Source: JANQRA01 sp035550735 (GTDB lineage: Bacteria > Actinomycetota > Acidimicrobiia > Spongiisociales > ZC4RG35). From it: 56,223 bases of DNA. The translations under genes were made by a program, and so were the position numbers. The DNA lies in the NCBI GenBank assembly GCA_035550735.1, contig DASZOM010000049.1, forward strand, positions 1 through 56,223, given 5' to 3'. Positions 33,970 to 41,759 of this stretch are shown in pieces. The notes under the pieces are model-generated. The model saw nothing but the letters and a program-made list of their open reading frames with translations, was not told the DNA's origin and ran no database searches. Every line of letters starts with the position of its first letter. Positions within the stretch are counted from its first letter, which is position 1.

Positions 33970-35319
33970 TCACTCTCCTTTGGCCGCCGCTTCGGCGACC
34001 TTTGCCAGACGATCAGCGTACTCGGTGGCTTCCTGTTTGCTAGGGCCCTCCACCATGATCCGCACCAGCGGTTCGGTGCCCGACGGCCGCACCAGGACCC
34101 GGCCTTCCGTCCCCAGCGCCCTCTCGACCTCGGAAACCTCGTCCCAGAGCTCGGTCATCCCCTTCACGTCGACGGAACGGTCGATCCGCACGTTGACCAG
34201 GACCTGGGGGTACTCGGTGATCGCCTCCTCGCGCAGCTGACGCAGCTCCTTACCGGTGCCCGCCACCACATTGAGCAGCTGCACCGCGGTGAGGAGGCCG
34301 TCCCCCGTGGAGGCGAGGTCGGTGAAGATGATGTGACCCGACTGCTCGCCGCCGAGCAGGCCCCGATGCTCCTCGAGTGCTTCCATAACGTACCGGTCCC
34401 CCACCGGTGTCTCCACCAGCTGGATCCCCACCTCCGCCATCGACTTGCGGAAGCCGAGGTTGGACATGACGGTGGCCACCACCAGGTCCTTGCCGAGACG
34501 GCCCTGCTCCTTCAGATGGCGGGCCACGATCGCCATGACCACGTCGCCGTTGGCCACGATGCCGTCCTCGTCCACGGCGATGAGACGGTCGGCGTCACCG
34601 TCGAAGGCGAGGCCGATCCGGCCCGCGCCGTGTTTCGCCAGGAACTCCGGATGGGTTGCCCCGCACCCGTCGTTGATGTTGAGGCCGTTTGGCTCGGCGT
34701 GGAACACCTTCACGTCGGCGCGGAGACGCTCGAACAACTCGGGTGCCACCTTGTAGGCGGCGCCGTTGGCACAGTCGAGAGCGAGCTCCAACCCGTTGAG
34801 CGAGTACCGGGATGCCGACGCCAGGTGGTCGACGTACCGGTCGTACGCCTCGGGATTCTCCCGACGGAACCCGATGACCGAGCCGGTGGCGACCTGACGA
34901 CCGGACGCGCGCATCCGCTCCTCGATCTCCCGCTCCACAGAGTCGGCGAGCTTGGTGCCGCGGGCGGCGATCAGCTTGATGCCGTTGTCGGCGGCAGGGT
35001 TGTGGGAGGCGGAGACGATCGCCCCCATCGTCGCCGAGCCGTTGGCGGTGAGGAAGGCGATGCCCCCGCTGGGAAGCACCCCGACGTCCACCGTGTCGAT
35101 CCCCGCCGAGTGGAAGCCGGCCTGGAGGGCGCCGGAGAGCATCGAACCCGAGCGTCGTGTGTCCCGGCCCACCATGACCGGGCCACCGTTCAGGTAGGAG
35201 CCGGCGGCCCGACCGATTTCCATCGCCAGCTCGGCGCTCAGCTCCGAGCCGGCGAGACCACGGACGCCATCGGTGCCGAAGATGGGCTTGCCCTCGTCGA
35301 GAAGACGACGGAGGTCCAT
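33970..35319 (-). CDS. glmM: Phosphoglucosamine mutase
   Basis: A 449-residue enzyme interconverting glucosamine-6-phosphate and glucosamine-1-phosphate. The phosphoserine loop is SASHNPAADNGIK, the metal-binding loop is FDGDADR, the sugar-binding loop is GEQSGHI, and the phosphate-binding site is RPSGTEPLVRIMVEG. The N-terminus IFGTDGVRG is diagnostic. ATG 35319 follows the rpsI stop with no gap, so it is co-transcribed with rplM-rpsI, an actinobacterial arrangement. It supplies GlcNAc-1-P synthesis and hence peptidoglycan and surface glycans. Confidence 0.98.
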   Translation of the reverse strand: MDLRRLLDEGKPIFGTDGVRGLAGSELSAELAMEIGRAAGSYLNGGPVMVGRDTRRSGSMLSGALQAGFHSAGIDTVDVGVLPSGGIAFLTANGSATMGAIVSASHNPAADNGIKLIAARGTKLADSVEREIEERMRASGRQVATGSVIGFRRENPEAYDRYVDHLASASRYSLNGLELALDCANGAAYKVAPELFERLRADVKVFHAEPNGLNINDGCGATHPEFLAKHGAGRIGLAFDGDADRLIAVDEDGIVANGDVVMAIVARHLKEQGRLGKDLVVATVMSNLGFRKSMAEVGIQLVETPVGDRYVMEALEEHRGLLGGEQSGHIIFTDLASTGDGLLTAVQLLNVVAGTGKELRQLREEAITEYPQVLVNVRIDRSVDVKGMTELWDEVSEVERALGTEGRVLVRPSGTEPLVRIMVEGPSKQEATEYADRLAKVAEAAAKGE

Positions 35320-35712
35320 CTAGCGCTTGGTGTACTGGGGCGCCCGTCTCGCTTTGCGAAGTCCGTACTTCTTGCTCTCCACGACCCGCGAGTCTCTGGT
35401 GAGCATGCCGGCCTTCTTCAGGGCCGTTCGCAGCTCCGGGTCGAGAGTGGCGAGACCTCGGGAGATGCCGAGGCGGAGTGCGTCGGCCTGGCCGGTGGTT
35501 CCGCCGCCCATCAGGGTGGCGTCGATGTCGTAGAGACCCTGGGTCTGGGTGAGAGTGAGGGGCTCCATCACCCGCATCCGGGTGGCCATGGTCGGGAAGT
35601 AGGACTCGAGCGGTCTCCCGTTGAGGGTTACCTGGCCCGAGCCATTCTGGAAGCGAACCCGGGCGACCGACTCCTTGCGGCGCCCCGTGGTCTGGACGAG
35701 CGGCTTGGGCAT
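35320..35712 (-). CDS. rpsI: Ribosomal protein S9
   Basis: A 130-residue small-subunit protein whose C-terminal tail contacts P-site tRNA. TTGRRKESVARVRF opens the conserved core, GGGTTGQADALRLGISRGL is the central signature, and KKYGLRKARRAPQYTKR is the invariant basic tail ending in KR. Its start shares one base with the rplM stop (TGATG), so the two are coupled. Length is normal. Confidence 0.98.
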   Translation of the reverse strand: MPKPLVQTTGRRKESVARVRFQNGSGQVTLNGRPLESYFPTMATRMRVMEPLTLTQTQGLYDIDATLMGGGTTGQADALRLGISRGLATLDPELRTALKKAGMLTRDSRVVESKKYGLRKARRAPQYTKR

Positions 35713-36170
35713 CAGGCTTCGACCTTTCGGATGTCGAGCTCCAGCGGCTTGGGGCCCTGGGCCTGGTGGGGGTGGTCGGGTCCGGCGTACACCTTGAGCT
35801 TGCGGATCATCCGTCGACCGAGCTTCGTCTTGGGGAGCATGCCCCGGACCGCCCGCTCGATGACCGCCTCGGGGCGACGCTTCAGCAGCGACTCGAACGT
35901 CTCGGCCTTGATCCCGCCTGGATATCCCGAATGCCGGTAGTAGATCTTGGACTGGCTCTTGTCCGAGGTCACCGCCACGTTCTCGGCGTTGACGACGACC
36001 ACGAAATCACCGGTGTCCATGTGAGGAGCGTAGGTGGGCTTGTGCTTGCCCCGGAGCACTTGGGCCACCTCGGAGGCCAGCCGGCCCAGGGGCAGGTCGG
36101 TGGCGTCCACGACGTGCCACGAGCGCTCGATGTCGCCCGGCTTGGGCGAGTAAGTCTTGTTGATGGTCAT
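35712..36170 (-). CDS. rplM: Ribosomal protein L13
   Basis: A 152-residue large-subunit assembly protein. Signatures are RSWHVVDATDLPLGRLAS, LRGKHKPTYAPHMDTGDFVV and AVRGMLPKTKLGRRMIRKLK, ending in GPDHPHQAQGPKPLE. ATG 36170 is chosen because homologues start near it; the frame opens at GTG 36188. It heads the rplM-rpsI-glmM unit, with a promoter candidate about 75 bp upstream. Confidence 0.98.
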   Translation of the reverse strand: MTINKTYSPKPGDIERSWHVVDATDLPLGRLASEVAQVLRGKHKPTYAPHMDTGDFVVVVNAENVAVTSDKSQSKIYYRHSGYPGGIKAETFESLLKRRPEAVIERAVRGMLPKTKLGRRMIRKLKVYAGPDHPHQAQGPKPLELDIRKVEA

Positions 36171-36244
36171 TCTCTGAGGTCCTCGCACGCTGAAAGCACG
36201 GGGAGCGTTTGGGGAAACGGCTTCCGGATCGGAAAGCAGGGGAC

Positions 36245-36274
36245 ATGCTATTCCACCGCGAGCGGCAAGGCCAA
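36245..36274 (-). promoter_or_regulatory. Candidate promoter of the rplM-rpsI-glmM unit
   Basis: On the minus strand TTGGCC (fwd 36269-36274) and TAGCAT (fwd 36245-36250) are 18 bp apart, about 75 bp before ATG 36170. Each hexamer matches four of six consensus positions. The remaining gap to truA (36171-36290) has no gene. Confidence 0.4.
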
Positions 36275-36283
36275 CTCGGATCG

Positions 36284-36336
36284 GGGCTTTTCAGACGTCC
36301 AAAAGCCCACTATTGGGCCGTGGAGCATTAGGAAAG
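36284..36336 (-). terminator. 48-bp dispersed hairpin element, copy 2, overlapping the truA 3' end
   Basis: Read on the minus strand, the element from CTTTCCTAATGC through the hairpin to GGACGTC is translated as the last residues of TruA, whose TGA lies at 36291-36293. The 14-bp hairpin core is GCCCAATAGTGGGC, the reverse complement of the core in the other copies relative to the flanks. A second stem, GGGCTTTT/AAAAGCCC (36284-36291 with 36301-36308), adds a further bidirectional hairpin. Confidence 0.7.
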
Positions 36337-37067
36337 GGGTAGCCCACCTCCCAAAGGGTGAGCCCGTGCGGCGGCGCGACGGTGGCCACGGCGCTGCGGT
36401 CGCCGGCGGCCAGGACCTCCGCGGCCCGCTCCGCGGGCACGAAGCCGCGGCCCGTGTCGTAGAGATAGCCCACGATGGAGCGGACCATCTGGTGACAGAA
36501 GGCGTTGGCCTGCACCCAAAAGGCCACCAGACCGTCCTCCTCGTTCAGTGTCAGCTCGGTGACCTCACGCACGTTGCTCCTGCCCTCCACCGATCGGCAG
36601 AACGCGCTGAAGTCGTGCTCACCCAACATGACCGACGCCGCGGCCCGCATCGCCGCCAGGTCGAGATCCCTGCCCACGTGCCAGGTGAAGCCGCGGGTGA
36701 GCGGGTCGGCGTAGCGCCGCATCTCGAGCAGATACCGGTACCGCCTCCACACCGCCGAGAAGCGGGCGTCGAAGTCGTCCGCTGCGACCGTCACCCTCTT
36801 CGCTGCGATCTCCGGTCCGAGGATCCCGTTGAGGCCGCGGCAGAACCGCTCGCCGTCCAACTCCTCATCCCATGCGAAGGACACGACCTGGCCCAGGGCA
36901 TGGACCCCGGCGTCGGTTCGGCCGGCGACGGCGGTCTCCACGGCCGAGCCGAGCAGGGTTGCGAGCGCCTCCTCCAGCTCGCCCTGAACGGTGCGCTGAC
37001 CTTGCTGGCGGGCGTAGCCCCTGAACCCGGACCCGTCGTATGCGAGCTCCAGCCGGTAGACCGGCAC
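36291..37067 (-). CDS. truA: tRNA pseudouridine synthase A (positions 38-40)
   Basis: A 258-residue enzyme isomerising uridines 38-40 of tRNA anticodon arms. The catalytic aspartate is in VAGRTDAGVHALGQV. YRLELAYDGSGFRGYARQQG is the N-terminal signature, and FCHQMVRSIVGYLYDTGRG the C-terminal one. GTG 37067 is chosen because it follows the preceding stop by two bases and starts the family core; the frame continues to 37640 in another gene's region. The last 14 or so residues (PFPNAPRPNSGLLDV) are encoded by the dispersed 48-bp element and are probably not family sequence. Confidence 0.95.
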   Translation of the reverse strand: MPVYRLELAYDGSGFRGYARQQGQRTVQGELEEALATLLGSAVETAVAGRTDAGVHALGQVVSFAWDEELDGERFCRGLNGILGPEIAAKRVTVAADDFDARFSAVWRRYRYLLEMRRYADPLTRGFTWHVGRDLDLAAMRAAASVMLGEHDFSAFCRSVEGRSNVREVTELTLNEEDGLVAFWVQANAFCHQMVRSIVGYLYDTGRGFVPAERAAEVLAAGDRSAVATVAPPHGLTLWEVGYPFPNAPRPNSGLLDV

Positions 37068-37069
37068 CG

Positions 37070-37588
37070 TCAGACGAGTGCGCCGAACAGGGCGAAGGGG
37101 ACCCCGAGCAGCGCCCGGATCACCGCGGCCGCGGCGAAGCCGATGATCGTGGAGACCGCGGCGAACTTGTAGGGGAGATCGGTCCCCTCCTTGGTCGCCA
37201 TGACCAGGATCGCCAGATACCACACCAGTCCGATCCACGCCGCGGGCGGCCCGAATCCCTCCAGCAGCAGCGGCAGCGGAGCGAGACCCTGCATCGCCAG
37301 CAGAGTCTGCGACCGGCCCGACGACCGGAAGAGGCGTGTGGCGGCGAGCCAGGTGGCGAAGCCGAGGATGAGCCACGACGCCACCGACCCGATCAGCACC
37401 TGGAACAGCGCGGTGAGGCTGAACCCCCCGAGGAGGTCGAACCAGACGAGGGTGATCAGGTAGGTGAGGGCGGCCACCACGGCCACGACGATGGCGCCGT
37501 CGGCCATGGCGTCGTCGTCGAAGAAGGCCTCGGTGTACACCTTGCGATCGAAGATGGCGGCGCGCCCGGCCCTGGTGAAGATCTTCAC
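37070..37588 (-). CDS. Yip1-like membrane protein
   Basis: A 172-residue protein with five predicted membrane helices after a cytoplasmic N-terminus (MKIFTRAGRAAIFDRKVYTE). Helix segments include GAIVVAVVAALTYLITLVW and IGSVASWLILGFATWLAA; a loop with FRSSGRSQTLLAMQGLAPLP separates the second and third. This arrangement resembles the Yip1/DUF1282 domain, usually about this length. It lies two bases before truA, so it is co-transcribed with it. Function is unknown. Confidence 0.7.
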   Translation of the reverse strand: MKIFTRAGRAAIFDRKVYTEAFFDDDAMADGAIVVAVVAALTYLITLVWFDLLGGFSLTALFQVLIGSVASWLILGFATWLAATRLFRSSGRSQTLLAMQGLAPLPLLLEGFGPPAAWIGLVWYLAILVMATKEGTDLPYKFAAVSTIIGFAAAAVIRALLGVPFALFGALV

Positions 37589-37661
37589 GGTCGGCCAGGC
37601 TAAACCGGGTGATGACGTGTTGCCGTGACCGCCGGCTCACCGTGCCGGCCTTCGGCGGGGG

Positions 37662-38579
37662 CTAGGGCCGGCGCAGCCGGACCCGTCGCACCGAGTGGTC
37701 CGGCGCCTTCTCCAGGATCAGCGAGGCGCGCTCTCTCGTGGGCAGGATGTTCTGGACCAGGTTGACCTCGTTGATCTTGGCCCAGATCTGCCTGGCAACC
37801 TCCTCCGCCTCCTCCACGGAGTAGTCCGAGTAGCGGCGGAAGTAGGCGTCGGGCTGGGTGAAGGCCGTCTCCTTCAGTGTGAGGAACCTCTCGACATACC
37901 ACCTCTCGATGTCCTCGATGTCGGCGTCGACGAAGATCGAGAAGTCGAAGTGGTCCGAGACGAAGGCCCCGCTGTCACCCGCCTGGAGCACGTTGAGACC
38001 CTCGATGACGAGGATGTCGGGACGGCTGATCACCCGGGTCTCCTCGGCGACGATGTCGTACCTGATGTGGGAGTAGACCGGGATCTCGAGATGATCCTCG
38101 CCTGCCTTGGCCCTGGCGACGAAGTCGAGCAGCGCCGCCCGGTCATAACTCTCCGGGAACCCCTTGCGGTCCATGAGGCCCCGCTCCTCGAGGGTCGCGT
38201 TCGGATAGAGGAAGCCGTCGGTTGTCACCAGGTCGACGCTGGGATGGTGGGGCCAGCGGGCGAGGAGGGCCTGGAGGACACGGGCGATCGTCGACTTCCC
38301 CACCGCCACCGATCCGGCCACCCCGATCACGAACGGCCGGGGCGTGGGCGGGGTCCCGAGGAAGGTGTCGGTGACCGAGGAGAGGAGCTGGCTGGCCTGG
38401 ACGTAGAGGTTGAGGAGCCGGGAGAGCGGTAGGAACGTCTCCTCCACCATGTCGATGTCGAGATTGACGCTGATCCCGCTGAGCTTCTGGACCTCCTCCT
38501 CGGTCAAGGTCAGCGGAGTCCGCCCGCGCAAACTCGCCCAATCGGCACGGTCAAAATCGATGTACTGATCCTTCGCCAC
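37662..38579 (-). CDS. coaA: Pantothenate kinase, type I
   Basis: A 305-residue P-loop kinase phosphorylating pantothenate, the committed step of CoA synthesis. Walker A is GVAGSVAVGKSTIARVLQAL. DLVTTDGFLYPN, PESYDRAALLDFV, IPVYSHIRYD and ILVIEGLNVLQAG are type I signatures. GTG 38579 (VAKDQYIDFDRADW) gives the family's usual length. An ATG at 38684 in the same frame would add 35 residues, but these would be coded by copy 3 of the 48-bp element and are rejected. It is followed by a 73-bp gap without features before the Yip1-like gene. Confidence 0.95.
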   Translation of the reverse strand: MAKDQYIDFDRADWASLRGRTPLTLTEEEVQKLSGISVNLDIDMVEETFLPLSRLLNLYVQASQLLSSVTDTFLGTPPTPRPFVIGVAGSVAVGKSTIARVLQALLARWPHHPSVDLVTTDGFLYPNATLEERGLMDRKGFPESYDRAALLDFVARAKAGEDHLEIPVYSHIRYDIVAEETRVISRPDILVIEGLNVLQAGDSGAFVSDHFDFSIFVDADIEDIERWYVERFLTLKETAFTQPDAYFRRYSDYSVEEAEEVARQIWAKINEVNLVQNILPTRERASLILEKAPDHSVRRVRLRRP

Positions 38580-38624
38580 GAGCTGGTGCCAGGGTACAGC
38601 CCAACCGGGGGGGTGCCCGTTTGG

Positions 38625-38672
38625 CTTTCCTAATGCACCGGGGCCCACTATTGGGCTTTTGAACGTTTCATT
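38625..38672 (+). repeat. 48-bp dispersed hairpin element, copy 3 (opposite orientation)
   Basis: On the plus strand it reads CTTTCCTAATGCACC, then GGGCCCACTATTGGGC, then TTTTGAACGTTTCATT. It lies in the 138-bp divergent gap between coaA (start 38579) and the small gene at 38718. Unlike the other copies it does not follow a gene end in its terminator orientation. Confidence 0.75.
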
Positions 38673-38717
38673 TGCCCGATTCACGCGATACTGACCGGGA
38701 GTGAGCCCAGTGACGTC

Positions 38718-39014
38718 GTGACGCTGCCGCAGTTCTCCTCCGAAGAGCGTGCCTACCCGGAGCCGAGTCAGGCGAGCTTGCTGCTGGTTCTCGGCATCAT
38801 CGGCATCTTCGTCCCGATTCTCGGGCCGTTCGCCTGGGTCCTCGGCAACAAGGAGCTCCGGGCGATCGACTCCGGCCGCCGTGCGCCGGAGAACCGGAGC
38901 ACCGCCAATGCGGCGAGGGTCCTGGGGATCATCGGGACGGTCCTGCTCGGCCTCAGCATCGTGGCCACACTGATTTTCGTAGCCCTCTTCTTCTCCCTGT
39001 CGCAGGCGCTCTGA
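38718..39014 (+). CDS. DUF4190-like small membrane protein
   Basis: A 98-residue protein with two membrane helices: LLLVLGIIGIFVPILGPFAW and ARVLGIIGTVLLGLSIVATL. The interhelix LGNKELRAIDSGRRAPENRS loop is typical of DUF4190, common in actinobacteria. GTG 38718 is the likely start; other nearby GTGs run into stops. It is alone on the plus strand among minus-strand genes and converges with the next gene 12 bp away. No function is known. Confidence 0.7.
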   Translation: MTLPQFSSEERAYPEPSQASLLLVLGIIGIFVPILGPFAWVLGNKELRAIDSGRRAPENRSTANAARVLGIIGTVLLGLSIVATLIFVALFFSLSQAL

Positions 39015-39026
39015 ACGCCCGCCGCG

Positions 39027-39734
39027 TCAGCGAGCGATCACGCCGAGGAGCACCCCGAGCATGAGGACGGCCACTCCGAAGAGCAAGACATGGGTCGGCG
39101 TGGTCCGCCCCGGGAGCCATCTGGAGGCGAGCATCGCATCGCTGTAGACGATGGCGCCCAGCACGACGAGCATCGCACCGGCGATGAGCAAGAACGAAGA
39201 GACGAGCCCCGGGAAGATGATCGCCAGGATCAGGGCGCCGAAGGCGACCCCGAACATCACCCTGGTGAACACCCAATCGGGCAGGTAGGGCCCGAAGCGA
39301 CGATTGGCCCGGGCAAGGGTCCCGTCTACGAACGCGATCCCCTTCTCCGTCCACCCCGTCGGCTTCATCGGCTGCTCCGATGGGGACAGGGCGACGGTCG
39401 TCGTCTGGGTGCGGGTGGGAACCGAAGCGGCCGGAGTGGCCGCGGCCCTCTTCTCGACCTTGGGCTTGGCGGTCCTTCGGAAGCGACGCCGGCGCCCCTC
39501 CTGGAGGGCGGCGTAGAACGAGTCGACGTCGCGCAGCTCGATCAGGACCTGCTCACCCTCGGCCGCCATCCGATATCCGGTCGGGATCGGCTCGAAGTGG
39601 ACCTCCTTCAGCGGCCAGGTGCCGATATCGACTCTCCCGGCCGTGATGGAGATCTGGCCATCTTCCAGAACGACTTTGGCTGCCAGGGCTTTTACGTCTC
39701 CAATGGCGCGCAGCGAGACATCGAACGTGCCCAT
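39027..39734 (-). CDS. Membrane protein with N-terminal soluble domain, unknown function
   Basis: A protein of about 235 residues. The N-terminal 90 residues (MGTFDVSLRAIGDVKALAAK to VLIELRDVDSFYAALQEG) form a small alpha/beta domain with GRVDIGTWPLKEV. An Arg/Lys- and Thr-rich linker follows, then DWVFTRVMFGVAFGALILAI and two more membrane helices at the C-terminus. ATG 39734 is taken as start, but GTG 39764 in the same frame is possible and no good ribosome site supports either. I do not recognise a family, though the combination is seen in actinobacteria. It converges with the DUF4190-like gene. Confidence 0.65.
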   Translation of the reverse strand: MGTFDVSLRAIGDVKALAAKVVLEDGQISITAGRVDIGTWPLKEVHFEPIPTGYRMAAEGEQVLIELRDVDSFYAALQEGRRRRFRRTAKPKVEKRAAATPAASVPTRTQTTTVALSPSEQPMKPTGWTEKGIAFVDGTLARANRRFGPYLPDWVFTRVMFGVAFGALILAIIFPGLVSSFLLIAGAMLVVLGAIVYSDAMLASRWLPGRTTPTHVLLFGVAVLMLGVLLGVIAR

Positions 39735-39791
39735 CAACGGAAATATCGGCCGCGAAATGACCACCTTGCGCGAAACATCGGAGGTTTCTCT

Positions 39792-39839
39792 AATGAAACG
39801 TCCAAAAGCCCAATAGTGGGCCCTGGTGCATTAGGAAAG
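39792..39839 (-). terminator. 48-bp dispersed hairpin element, copy 4, after rplQ
   Basis: On the minus strand it starts three bases after the rplQ stop. GGGCCCACTATTGGGC is followed by TTTTGGACGTTTCATT. It would terminate the alpha operon. It is the closest match to copy 3. Confidence 0.78.
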
Positions 39840-39842
39840 CGT

Positions 39843-40193
39843 TCAGATGAGCTCGATGACCGCTTCCTCGGCGCCGTCACCACGACGGGGGCCGAGTTTG
39901 GTGATGCGGGTGTAGCCGCCGGGGCGGTCGGCGTATCGGGGGGCGACTTCCTCGAAGAGCTTGGCCACGGTCGCCTTGTCGGTGATCGTCTTGAGCACGA
40001 CGCGACGGGAGTGGAGACCCCCGGAGCGGGCCTTGGTGATCAGCTTCTCGGCGAGAGGGCGCAGTGCCTTGGCGCGGGCCGCGGTCGTGGTCACCTTCTC
40101 GTGCTTGAACAGATCGGTGGCCAGATTGGCCATGATCAACCGGTCGTGCGCCGGCGACCCGCCGAAGCGGGGGCCTTTGCGGGGACGTGGCAT
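39843..40193 (-). CDS. rplQ: Ribosomal protein L17
   Basis: A 116-residue large-subunit protein. RFGGSPAHDRLIMANLATDL and TTTAARAKALRPLAEKLIT are the family signatures; ITKLGPRRGDGAEEAVIEL is the usual C-terminus. Its ATG shares one base with the rpoA stop. It ends the alpha operon and is followed by a terminator-like element. Confidence 0.98.
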   Translation of the reverse strand: MPRPRKGPRFGGSPAHDRLIMANLATDLFKHEKVTTTAARAKALRPLAEKLITKARSGGLHSRRVVLKTITDKATVAKLFEEVAPRYADRPGGYTRITKLGPRRGDGAEEAVIELI

Positions 40194-41143
40194 CAGTCGC
40201 CGCTCCCGGTGGGCGCATCGGCCAGGCTCAGGCCGAGCTCGTCGAGCTTGGCGATGACCTCGTCGAGGCTCTTCTGACCGAAGTTGGTGATGTTCAACAG
40301 ATCGTCCGACGTGCGCTCGACCAGCTCGCCGACGGTCTTGATCTGGGCGCGCCGGAGGCAGTTGCGGGGCCGCTCGGAGAGATCGAGCGCCTCGATCGGC
40401 AGCTCCAGGTCGGGTGAGCCCGAGGTCTCCGGGACGACGTCCACCAACTCGAGGCCCTCGCCCTGGCCGACATCGGCGAAGATGTCCATGAGCTCGCCCA
40501 GGGTCTTGCCCGCCGAGGAGACGGCGTCCTTGGGCTCGATGGCGCCGTTGGTCTCGACGTCGAGGATGAGCTTGTCGTAGTTGGTCATCTGACCCACCTG
40601 GGTGTTCTCCACCCGGTAGGCGACCTTGCGCACCGGCGAGAAGATCGAGTCGACCGGGATCACCCCGATGTGACTCGACCCGCCCTTGTTCGAGTCGGCA
40701 GTGCGATAGCCGACGCCGGGGGCGACGGACATCTCCATCTCGAGCCTGCCCGAAGCGGAGAGCGTGGCGATGTGGGCGTCGGGGTTGACCACCTCGACAC
40801 CGGCGGGCAGCTTGAGATGGCCGGCCGTCACCTCGCCGGCACCCTTGGCCGAGAGGTACACGGTCTGCTCGTCGATCCCGTCCAACTGGACCACGATCCG
40901 CTTGATGTTGAGGATGATGTCGACGACGTCCTCGACCACACCGGGGATCGTCGAGAACTCGTGCTCGACACCTTCGATCTGGATCGAGGTGATCGCCGCC
41001 CCGGGGATACGGGAGAGCAGGGTGCGACGCATCGTGTTGCCGAGCGTGTAGCCGAACCCTGGCTCGAGCGGCTCGACGATGAAGCGCGACCGGTTCTCGC
41101 CGACTTCCTCGACTTCGATCTGGGGACGCTGAACAATCAACAA
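40193..41143 (-). CDS. rpoA: RNA polymerase alpha subunit
   Basis: A 316-residue subunit. The N-terminal domain (FIVEPLEPGFGYTLGNTMRR) dimerises and assembles the core enzyme; the C-terminal domain (RPRNCLRRAQIKTVGELVER to NFGQKSLDEVIAKLDELGL) binds UP elements and activators. The start is a TTG at 41143, with GAGG overlapping the rpsD stop in front of it. This is a rare start for an essential gene but the only one that fits family length. Confidence 0.97.
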   Translation of the reverse strand: MLIVQRPQIEVEEVGENRSRFIVEPLEPGFGYTLGNTMRRTLLSRIPGAAITSIQIEGVEHEFSTIPGVVEDVVDIILNIKRIVVQLDGIDEQTVYLSAKGAGEVTAGHLKLPAGVEVVNPDAHIATLSASGRLEMEMSVAPGVGYRTADSNKGGSSHIGVIPVDSIFSPVRKVAYRVENTQVGQMTNYDKLILDVETNGAIEPKDAVSSAGKTLGELMDIFADVGQGEGLELVDVVPETSGSPDLELPIEALDLSERPRNCLRRAQIKTVGELVERTSDDLLNITNFGQKSLDEVIAKLDELGLSLADAPTGSGD

Positions 41144-41153
41144 GTGGGTTACC

Positions 41154-41759
41154 TCACTTCGAGTAGAGCTCGACGATCAACTGCTCGTTGATGTCGGTGT
41201 CGATCTGATCCCTGCGGGGATGACCGTTGACGACGATCTTGCGCTCCTCGGGATCCACCGACAGCCAGTCGGGGACGACCCGGGATTGGGTGTCGACGGA
41301 GTGCTGGATCACGATGAGGTCGCGCGAGCGGTCCTTGGTAGTGATCACGTCGCCGGGACCGACCTGATAGGAGGGGATGTCGACCTTGCCGCCGTTGACC
41401 CGGAAATGGCCATGGTTGACCAGCTGCCGGGCCTGGGGGCGGGTGGCCGCCAACCCGGACCGCCACACCACGTTGTCGAGGCGCTGCTCCAGCATCTGGA
41501 GCAGGGTCTCGCCGGTGATGCCGGGGCGACGGGCAGACTCTTCGTAGTAGCGACGGAACTGCTTCTCCAGCACGCCGTACATGGCGCGCAGCTTCTGCTT
41601 CTCGCGCAGCTGGATCTGGTAGTCGCTCTCCCGGAGACGGCCCCTACCGTGCTCACCGGGGGGATAGGGACGACGGTCGACGGCGCACCGCTTCTTCTGA
41701 CAGAGCTGGGTGCGGGCACGACGGCACCGCTTGCAGACGGGTCCTGTGTAACGCGCCAT
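41154..41759 (-). CDS. rpsD: Ribosomal protein S4, four-cysteine form
   Basis: A 201-residue primary 16S rRNA binder. Cys9, Cys12, Cys20 and Cys25 form the zinc-type N-terminus, followed by RRPYPPGEHGRGRLRESDYQ. The S4 RNA-binding domain is RLDNVVWRSGLAATRPQARQ to LVNHGHFRVNGGKVDIPSYQ. It shares one base with the rpsK stop. Confidence 0.98.
   Translation of the reverse strand: MARYTGPVCKRCRRARTQLCQKKRCAVDRRPYPPGEHGRGRLRESDYQIQLREKQKLRAMYGVLEKQFRRYYEESARRPGITGETLLQMLEQRLDNVVWRSGLAATRPQARQLVNHGHFRVNGGKVDIPSYQVGPGDVITTKDRSRDLIVIQHSVDTQSRVVPDWLSVDPEERKIVVNGHPRRDQIDTDINEQLIVELYSK

Noticed and set aside
31974..35940. Very long plus-strand open frames (609 and 736 codons) opposite glmS and glmM-rpsI
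   Set aside because: The minus-strand genes are unmistakable; the plus-strand translations show no domain, and stop-free antisense frames are expected at this GC content.
37068..37640. N-terminal extension of truA
   Set aside because: It reads the Yip1-like gene in a different frame as an Arg-rich sequence without TruA similarity.
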